From the NCBI GenBank assembly GCA_039105265.1, contig JAPFFF010000001.1, forward strand, positions 1,178,001 to 1,242,000: 64,000 nucleotides of DNA. The letters run 5' to 3'. Of the stretch, positions 10,953 to 21,000 are shown piece after piece. The DNA comes from Tritrichomonas musculus (taxonomy: Eukaryota; Parabasalia; Tritrichomonadida; Tritrichomonadidae). Under the pieces are notes generated by a model that was given only the letters and a program-made list of their open reading frames with translations, had not been told where the DNA came from and searched no databases. The position numbers and the translations under genes were made by a program. The number at the start of each line of letters is the position of its first letter. The stretch's first letter is position 1.

Positions 10953-11442
10953 CGAAGTATTCAATCCAATCGTTTGCATGACATTCAATTGGATAGTAAA
11001 TCCATCTTGTGTAAAAACCTATTTTATAAACAAGATGCTCTTGCATTGAATCGAGAAGATGATTCATTCTTCTTTTTGGATCAATTTGATCCCAATTTAC
11101 TTTTGACTTTGGGAAAAATTGAAAGAACTTGGCAAAAATGGTCAAAAAATGGTCAAAATCTAATTTCAATGAACAACTGATGATTTCAAGGGATGTTTCA
11201 TACATTTTTTGTCGAATTTCTATGCATTTGTGAAGTTCGCGATAATAAGTTCTTATAAATGCTTGCTTTTTGCCGATATTGAATGGTGTATCTCTTGCTG
11301 TTACAATTTTGCATAAACTCTGGTACACATAGTCATCTTCATTTAAATCTAAATCTTCTGGGTGTGTTTCGATAAGATCTGATAGGTTCTCTATTGGGTA
11401 GTTCTCTGTAGGCTCTACGTTGGACTCGGAGATGGCGAACAT
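10948..11442 (-). CDS. 164-residue left-terminal protein of element 1
   Basis: The gene is transcribed outward, with its stop inside the inner edge of the TIR. The protein is acidic at the N-terminus (ESNVEPTENYP, then DLDLNEDDY), then has a CKIVTARDTPFNIGKKQAF region and a conserved TYYRELHKCIE helix. It ends with an aromatic tail WIYYPIECHANDW. The homologue in element 2 keeps both ends but has a different centre, as if that part were under diversifying change or recombination. A longer form from ATG 11502 would add 20 residues with a hydrophobic stretch. I prefer 11442 because the extra DNA is the duplicated promoter cassette. No family is recognised. Confidence 0.65.
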   Translation of the reverse strand: MFAISESNVEPTENYPIENLSDLIETHPEDLDLNEDDYVYQSLCKIVTARDTPFNIGKKQAFIRTYYRELHKCIEIRQKMYETSLEIISCSLKLDFDHFLTIFAKFFQFFPKSKVNWDQIDPKRRMNHLLDSMQEHLVYKIGFYTRWIYYPIECHANDWIEYFE

Positions 11443-11586
11443 AAGTAAAAATGATGTGATGAGGTGAGCACGAAAAATCATATTTTTATTTGGGTCCCTC
11501 ATGGGGTGCCCTCTAAGTTTTGGGGGTGGAGACCGTTTACCAAAAATCTAATTTTTTCTCGTTAGGTCATCACATCACTTTTTTTC
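11443..11586. promoter_or_regulatory. Left subterminal bidirectional promoter cassette
   Basis: This 144-bp cassette lies between divergent ATGs at 11442 (minus) and 11587 (plus). It is nearly the same as 56975-57118 at the other end and 6309-6451 in element 2. Both flanks carry TCATCACATCA followed by a T-rich stretch before the start codon, resembling a trichomonad initiator. The function is inferred. Confidence 0.7.
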
Positions 11587-11997
11587 ATGTACAGCAGGAA
11601 GCAAGATAAGCAAAGTCTTAAGGTGTTCAGAAAGACAGTACGCAGCTTTATTTATGATACAACAAGGTTATTGGAATTAGCTGATTCATTAAACGACGAC
11701 ATGAAAACAATCGAAAAACTGGAATCAGAAAATCGAAGGCTCACTGAACAAAACGGCTATATAAATTCTGAAATTGGGAAAAATTCAATGTCCGATCCAA
11801 GATGGGAAATGATTGTTGAAAATGAGCTAAAAATTGATAAAAATCAAGATAAATTGGACGATTTGAAAAAAGAAGAAGAAAAAAAGAAAGTCCAATTGGA
11901 AACAAAAGCACAAGTATTGAATCAATTTGTCGATGAGTTACGAGATTGCTTCGTTGACCCACTAAATTTGGGAGAACCAGAATATTCAGATGAATAA
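11587..11997 (+). CDS. 136-residue coiled-coil protein
   Basis: The N-terminus is basic (MYSRKQDKQSLKVFRK). A continuous amphipathic, charged helix follows over about residues 30-120 (TIEKLESENRRLTEQN; DDLKKEEEKKKVQLE), and the tail is acidic. It is about nine-tenths identical to the copy in element 2, far better conserved than the giant gene beside it. The start follows TCACTTTTTTTC at the usual short distance. It is the first gene rightward from the left end, followed 49 bp later by the giant gene. No named domain is seen; an oligomeric scaffold or DNA-end-associated protein would fit but is speculation. The stop is in TAAA context. Confidence 0.78.
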   Translation: MYSRKQDKQSLKVFRKTVRSFIYDTTRLLELADSLNDDMKTIEKLESENRRLTEQNGYINSEIGKNSMSDPRWEMIVENELKIDKNQDKLDDLKKEEEKKKVQLETKAQVLNQFVDELRDCFVDPLNLGEPEYSDE

Positions 11998-12046
11998 ACC
12001 ATTTAATTTTCATTATTTGTTGTTTTATGTTTATTTTTATTGAAAA

Positions 12047-15000
12047 ATGACTGAAAATCAACAACCTGAACAAAATCAACAACAATTAACGCAAGATCAA
12101 AAAATAGATTTAGCATTAGCGAATTTACGTGAACAGGGTTGGCATCTTTGGAGAAATACTATAGCATTTCCGAATGCTGCATATGTAGAAATGGCTGAAT
12201 TCTTTTATTCAAATTGTATTGAATTATTAAATTATGGTGTGGAAAATGGCAATGCAATACCTGACTTATCTTTATTGTTTGATTATTACATGAATTTTCC
12301 TGAACAAATGCAGTTTATAGGATTAGACGTGATTCATTATTTAAGATTCGTTGTAGACGTTTTATTTGCTCAAACAGTTAGAGATAATTATTTTCCAGGA
12401 TACGATATTCAAAAAATACATAATCAATTCATTGATTTCAAAAAGAATAATGGACCGAATTTAATGATTTGTAAAGGTGATTTTGCGAGAGGAAGAGTGA
12501 CTGCACTTCAAAATTATTGGAAAGAGATAGATTGGAAATATTATAGCATATATCAATTAAACTATGATTTCGTTGGAATTACAGAATTTGAGGCTGCATT
12601 TTGGTGGAAATTATTGCAAAGAATTCATCATAATATCGAATATTATCAGCAAACTTTTATTGAAATCAGACAACAACTCTATGATAAATCATTGGATGAG
12701 AAAGTTTTTGATAACGATGAGGTCAAAATGGGAAATTATCGTTTTTTCCTAAATTCTAGAATCTATGTTGATATGCATCAAATAAATTGGACGGTTTTGC
12801 AACAATTACACAATCCCAATTTTAAATTATATCAGGACGTAGAAAAAATAAAACAATATTTATTGAGAACAATTCCAGGAACCAATGATGAATTATTAAC
12901 ACCTGATGATTTTGATATAAGGGTTGAAGATTATTATAACGATTTTGTTTCTGGTGGAATAGAAAGTGTTATTATAGAATTAGATGATTTAATCGCTTGT
13001 TTCGAACGATTGGGAAAAGAGAATTATCAAAATATTCCAACATTTTTCACAATTGTTTGTATTCGACTTGCTCTGAATGGAATAAAATGGTTGAATTCCC
13101 AAAAAGCAAAACCCGATCTATTAAATTTTATTAAATGGTGCGAAGAGAATAAAATTAAAGATATGGATAATATTAGAAATATTGAGGATGTCAGTAAAAA
13201 TTTGGCAAAGTTTGCTCAAGATAAGACGAAAAGTTTATCTAGTTGGATAATTGAACAAAAAACCAGAGATGAATATATTCGAAAATTAAAAGCCGCTAAA
13301 GCTAAGAAAGAATTATGCGCTAGATACCAATCATTTATCGATGAAGCAGATACGGAACATCCTGTGAGTATTGCAGCATGTGGGTTGAAAATTGAACAAC
13401 GTTATTCAGAAATCTCAAAAGCACAACCAATGTTAGATCCAGTGGATATTTATAATACGATATTAATGGAAAAAGATAAAGAATTGTTGGCTATCAACAA
13501 AGAAAAAGCGAATGAATTAAAGGAACAGGCTGAATATGATGAGTCATATTGGAAAGATGAAATTTGGAGATACTCTCTTCCTGTTTATTTTGCATCAGAT
13601 GATGGTGCAGTAGATAAGGATAAAAATGAAATACCACTAACATTGGTAGGAGCAAATAAATTTGCAAATAGAGTTGCAAAGGAATACCCAATGAATCCAG
13701 GAGACGCGAAACAATTTTTGAATGATTGTGTTGATCTAAATAATTTTGATCAGATGGAAAAATATTGGACAGCATTCAATGCAATGATATACACAAATCT
13801 GCATTTTTTGATGAATGCACAGGAGTGGAATTCAGAGGCATTTTTCAATTATTGGTATCCATTGGCCAAATCATTCCAAAACACAGTTAGAGAATATCAA
13901 AAAAGTATCGATCAACAATATCAAAAAGCAGATGATTCAGTAAGAATAAAAGCAAAAGAAGAGATGACTCATCAATTACTAAAAAATCAATATGAACAAT
14001 ATAAGAAAGATTTAGATGCATTCTTGGAACAAAATCCAGAACGAGAGGGTCAAGTTTATCGTATTTATTATGATAAGAAGATTCAAGAAAAATTACTTGC
14101 TGCAAAAGAAGCAGAACAAGCGAATGAAGAGGATGCAAACATGGATCAACCATTTGAAGTTCCAGGATTGACAGATGAACAAGTATTAGATAATTATATA
14201 AATCAATTAAGTCCTGATCCAACAAAAAGAGGATTATCAGATAAAGAAATGTTAAATGAAGTGAGGGAACCGAATATTGCAAACTATGGAAATAATTGGT
14301 TGGCAAAAATATTACAACAAATTGAAGGGTTACCATGTATTCGTTTGAAAGAATGGATCGATATTCAAGGAGATATGGAGGAAATGAGATCAAAAAATTA
14401 TGCATCATCGAATGAATTGTCTCAGGATATGGAAAATAGACGAACTGCAAATACAAAAACATTGATTGGATGGATTGGAGGTCAATATCTCAAATTTGAC
14501 AGAAATGAAAATGGTGAAAATATTATCACAAAATTAGCAATGGTTGGATGTTCGAATGGATGGACATGGGCCGATTTTGTTCATTTATGTAAATTGTATA
14601 AGAGATCAATTGATCAATTTCGTCAAGAGATAAGCGGAATTTATCAGAAATTATATGAAGCAGCGGGATTGAAGATCGGTGAAGACGAATTTATTGATCA
14701 AGTTTTTGATGAAATGGAAAACCTTTGGACAACAAGACAACAAATAAAATTTAAGGATCAAATTTTAGAGGAATGGAAAGAAAGATATGCAGATCAAATT
14801 TATTTGAATGATTTTCAAAGAATTCAGAGTCGACTAATATCAAGTGCAAAACAAATTTTTAAAGATTTCAATTTAAGTGATAAAATAATAACCGGATATG
14901 TTCTTCAATTTTTCCCTGATGATAAGACAACGAATTGGAAGACAAAAGAGACAACTGCTCATAATAAATTATTAGCCAAAGTAGAAGAATTAGAACGAGT

Positions 15001-18000
15001 AAAACAAATAAGAAATGGAATGATTGAGACAATAATTGAGCGAAAGAAAAGAGAAAATGAAGCATTAAATATAACAAATTATAATGAAAAAAGTGATCGT
15101 GATAAATTCCAACAATTATATATCAATGGTGATCGAATTGTACAAGATAGTTTGACTGAAGATTTAAATCAAATAATGGAAAGTTCACAAACAAGTCTTG
15201 ACAATGCTGTCAGGAAAAATATACAAAAGAAGGTGAAAGAAATTTATGATAGTCATGGATTTTCAGTAGATAAAGATACAATCAAAAGTGAAGCAAATGC
15301 AATTTTTACAGCAAATAATTTTGATCATGATTTGAATAAATTAAATGTTCGATTAGCATCATCAAAAAATTCAATTGGTTTGGCATTTGATGAAATTATT
15401 CGGACAAAAATTGCTCCAGATATTGATGTTATAAATGCAATAGCTAAATATGTATCAGGTGTTAATTCATATGATAAAAATGGTGAAATTCAAACATATT
15501 ATCAAAAACATTTTTCAAATGAAAAGGAAGCAATAGAATTTATTAATAATGAAGCGAAAAAATGGCATACAAGAGAAGAAGAAGCAATAGAAAAAGAAAA
15601 TGCAAGAATAATTCAAACAATAAACCAAAAATATAGAGAAGCACAAAGAAAATTCGATGATAAGGATGTTAAAAATGTGCTTGGTTTATTTACGAGCCAG
15701 GATTCAATAGATGCAAAAGAAAATGCATACAATCAATGGATAATTGATTGGGATAGTGCACAAAAAATAATCGATAAAAGAACGATAGAAATCAGGAAAA
15801 CAATTGAAGAACGAATGAAAATTTCAGGTGAAAGATTTAATGATAATGAAGTGAATAATGAGATCTACTTGTCACATATTTATAACAATAAAAAGCAAAA
15901 TGAAGTTTTAGATGATTTAACAAAACGATTAGAAAAAGAACAAAAAATGGTAGAAAATACAAGAAAAAAGATTGAATTAGAGGCTTTGAAAATTCAAATG
16001 AAAGATGCATATGGAAAAGAATTCAATGAAAATCTATGGAATACAACAATATTAGATCAAACAACTCCAAATATCAATGAAAAAATAAAACAAATGATAA
16101 CTGACAAAAATCATCAGAAAGGAGAAGATGAGAAAAATTTAACAAATTTATTGACCGAATGTTTCAGTGATGCTTTCAGTGATTATGCATCAGGGTATAC
16201 AAAATTTACTCCAAATGCTATTGAATCGTTAATGGTAGCTAATCAAGAATGTAACACTATATCAAAATTAGTTATTTATTTAAATCAACATCGAAAGAAC
16301 TTCAAATGGACTGGGACAATTTTTAAGAAATGGAATAAATATCAAATTTGGGAAGAAGTTGCTGACAGTAGAAAATTCGCCGAAGTAGGTTGGAAATTTG
16401 ATCAATTATGGATTTTAACTGAATCTTATGCTGATATTTTGAAACTTTTTAATTATTCTGTTGCAACATTAGAACAACTCAAACATCATCAAAGGAGAGA
16501 AGAAAAAGTTAGAGAATATGTTGAAAGTTGGGAAACAATCAAAAGTCAAAGAAACCAAATAACATCATTCATGAGTGAAATAGCGAAATATAGTCAAGGT
16601 AAAACTAAAGAAGAAAGAGAAGATTTCGAAATGGAAATAATTGGTCATTGTGAATCAAAAGAGGAGATATCATCATACATGAAAGCAAGAGATTCTTATA
16701 TTGCACTAGGAAAAAATATGGATAATTATGCAGATCGTTTGAAATTTGAAGACTATTATAGAAATTTTTCAAAAGAACCAGATATGGTTTTAAAAATAGA
16801 ATCAATGGTAGGCAATGTTCCGATTGAAAATGTTCCTCAAATAACTGCTTTAGAAGGTCAATTAATGAATACTTATCCAAAGAAATTTTCACATAAAGTA
16901 TTCAATTCAACAAAAGAGTCATGGTTTAAAAATAATGGAAAAGCTTATTTATTATATCTTCAATATGAACAAAAATATCAAGAGTATCTTCGATTTTTTC
17001 AAAAGAGACAAAATTATGACACTTTTCTAGATTTCGCAATTCATAATGGTGGAGATTTTACAACTTTAGGTACATATATAACAAAAGAAGTTAATGAATT
17101 ATCAGATGCAGAAAAAAGAATTCAAACCTCAATATCAGTTTTAAATAAAATTAATGAACTCAATGAATTGTTACCAAAAGAAAATCAATATTCAGTTCAA
17201 ACAGTTGCAGTCGCATATAGAAATGAAACGATTCCAGAAATAGATTCAAAACTTCAAAATTTAATCAATGAACAAGAATCTTATCGAAATACAAATGAAA
17301 ATTTAGATGAAGCAATCATTCGTTGGAGGGCTTTATTCCCTGAAGATTTAAAAAGTTCAACAGATTGGAGAACAGAATTCGGATCAAATGGAGCTGCAAT
17401 CAATGCTATTAACAAATTAAGTCATATTTATGAATTTTGGTATAGAACTCATCCAGAGGAAGGAGTAAATTTATGGAAATATATTCATGAAAACGCACAG
17501 GATTCAATCAATACAGCTCAAGAAAAATTGCAAAAATATTATGATGAAAACAAATATAAATATAACACATGGGACGGAAACAATTTATTGAAAAAATATG
17601 TTCAACAATATTATCAAGGTTTTGGGAGATCAATTGCAGAAGCCGCAGGATTTTTATTTGGGAAATTTGATGGAAATTTAGAAGATTGTTTGAAATTCTT
17701 TGAAGGATATGAGAAAAATTTGAAAATCAATCAGAGTTTTTCAAAGAAAGGAAATAAAAAATTCAATGACATCGGACATTTCTTCAATGAATATATGAGT
17801 AAAAATACAAAAGAAAATAAATATGCATTTCTGAATCAATTCAAAACAGATTACAAAAATTATAAGAAAACAAGAGAATCATGGAGAACAAATAAAGATT
17901 ATATCAAAAGTCAAGATATTCTTCCAAAATTAAAGCCAGAATTTATTTCAACGATTACTCAAGTCGATATGTCATGGAATGAAGATGAAATGTATTCAAA

Positions 18001-21000
18001 ATATTTAATTCCAATTGCTCAATTATATTACAAACAATTACATAAAGGTCAAGATTTTGATATATCCAATTATGTCAAAGATCAGGTTTGTTTCAATGCT
18101 ATTATTGAAAAATGTGACAAAAAACAAAAAGATTTAGATACTTGGGATAAGTCAAATATTGAAGCAACTTATATTTCATATCAAAATTCTCAACAAATTG
18201 AATCAAAATTAACTTGGGAACAATTCAAAGATAAATATCAAACACCTGAAAAAGCCCAAATTGCAATCGATATTGATAAATATAGAAAATTAATAAAAGA
18301 AAAATTAGACATTACTGATGAAGATTTACCTGGTCAAACACGTTTTAAAGGTTATCATGAAACAGAAATTGGAAGTCAAAAAAGATTAGATTGGTTAAGA
18401 AGATATTATACAAATTTAACAGAAAAATTTAACGAATCATGGAAATCTGGAACAATGCTAACAATATATAATAATTTCCGAGAAAAATATTCAGATGATC
18501 CAGATTATTCAACAATAGAAAAGACTGCATCAAAATATGGTTTTGATTATTTGACAGGAAAAACTGATCTGAATTATCGTTATCATTTAGCACTTTACAA
18601 AGAAAAATTCAATGAAGAATATAAACCTACGATAGCGCCAGAAAAAAATGAAGAAAAAGAAGTGATCATAGAAGATATCAAAAAGAAAATTCAAAGTGTG
18701 GATCAATATAATAATCTGAATTTTCTCTTAGTCTTACAAAAATATAATTCGTCTGCAGAACATCAACTTGAGGTAGTAGATATTGTCAAAAATTTTGGAA
18801 AGGATTATTCAAATGCAATTATTTGGTTAGAATGTGAAAAATTAAAGAATGATATTATTGCCTTACAACCAGACACCGCAGAAAAAGTTCGTGCAATAAC
18901 AAATTCAATTACTGGAAAACAAGAATTACAAACATTATATAGAGATGCTACAAAAGATGCAGCTGCTTTTCAATCAACAGAGTTTCATCAATTATTAAGT
19001 CAATATAACGAATATAGAAATGAACATAATTCCGTTGATGACATTCAAAGAAACTTTTCAACAAAAGATTATATTAAATGTGTAAATTTAATGAAATGTG
19101 ACATTTTAGAAAAAATATTAGTTACGAATTATAAATACACAAAGGAAAATTTGAAAAATGTCAAAGAATCAGATGCTGGATTAAGATTAGATCATTTACA
19201 AAAAATTGAAATGGATTTAAAGAAAAAAATTGAGGAATTTGAAAGTGATCCTGGGGTTGTAAAATTTTGGGATATTTATCGACTTGCAGAAGATGCTGAA
19301 TATCGAGATAAAAGAAATCTATTGGTAGCTAAAAAATATGATCTCGATCTTGCTTTTAATGAAGTTTATTCAAAAGCTTGGAACGCATTATCAGCAGATG
19401 AAGGAATAATCAATGGAAATTCAACAAAAGAGAAAAATCAAAATTATTATATTTTAATCGATTCTTGGCTCAAGAAAAAAGATATCTTCGACAAAGATCC
19501 ATTAATTCAAGAATATCTTAATATGCCGCAAAATAAAGTTACTATTACTGGATTATTGAAAAGATACAAATCAAATACAAATCCAGAAGAAGTCAGAATT
19601 GATGCGAGATGTTATATCTTAAATGAAATAAATAGAGTTGTATATGAAAAATATTTAAAAGAAACAAATGAAAAAGACGATAAGTATTTGACCATAACTG
19701 ATCAGAAAGAATTGGCAGAATATTTCAGAAATAAACAAGAAAAACATAATAAGGACCAAATTGATTGGAAAAAACTTGATCCTCTTCGATTAGAATGGAA
19801 TAAAATTCATACCGGAGACGATAAAAAATTCTTAAAAGATTGGCAAGCTGTCTATAAGTATTGGAATGGAAATCTACAAGAAGCAACAGTCGAATTGAAA
19901 CTTGAAAAAGATAAATATAATTGGCAAAAAGAATTTCAAGAACCATATATTCCACCAGACAAGATGTCAGCAAGTGATGTTCTGAAAAAAATTCAAGATT
20001 ATTGGAAAATCTATTCTCGTTTTTATCGGAATTATTCAAATTTCATTTCTAACTGGAAAGAATACACTTCGAGATATCCAACAGAGAAATTAACAATGGA
20101 TAAGATTATTGACAAATACAAATCTGATGTCGTCACAGCAAATAATTTCTTAAAATATGGAATATTGAAAAGTAAATATAAGAGTGTTTACAAAAAAGAT
20201 TATGCAATATCAAATGATTATCCAACTCCAGAAGATATTGATGCATTAGAGACTGAAATCGCAACATATAGCAAACGAAAAGAGGAAGCCAAAACAGATA
20301 AAGAATTAATGGATGCTTTTCGAGAAATGGAAAGTAAATATGATGATAATCAGGAAACATTAAGAGAGTTGTTGGAAAAGAATAAATTTGATCCAAAGAC
20401 AACAAAATTCAAATTAAAGATAAAGAATAAGATCAAAGACTTTGAGACTGATTACAAAATCATTTATACTTTAAATCAAGTAGAAGAATTTGGGTCTACC
20501 CCAGAAAGTCGTTATAATTATCTTGACAAAGAATACAAAAGAATTCAAAATGAATATTCAAAATTAGAAGCAATGCCAAAAATAAATGAATATTTAGATT
20601 ATTATAATGATGATCTTGGAGAAGGAAAAAGTTTGAAAGATTTGTTTTCTGAAGAAACGAATGGCCATAATGCATACAAAACTTATTATCATATCTTGAT
20701 TACAGTTCATAATAAATTGAATCCAAATAAAGCAAAAGATACAACCAAAGAACCAGAAAGTTATAAACGAGCTTGTGATGATTTGAAACTTGAAATTGAA
20801 AATATTCGTGAAGCAATCAAGAAATTTGGAGGAAATGCAGTATGGAAGAAATTAACAAATTCAGAGAAAGATGAATTAGTTGCTGAATACAAAAATACAT
20901 CCTATGGTCATGTTCGAATGGCAATGAAGACAGAAATAGAAGAGTATAATAAAAAGAACGATCATGAATTCAAGTTTGATGATATTAGGAAAAAATTTGA

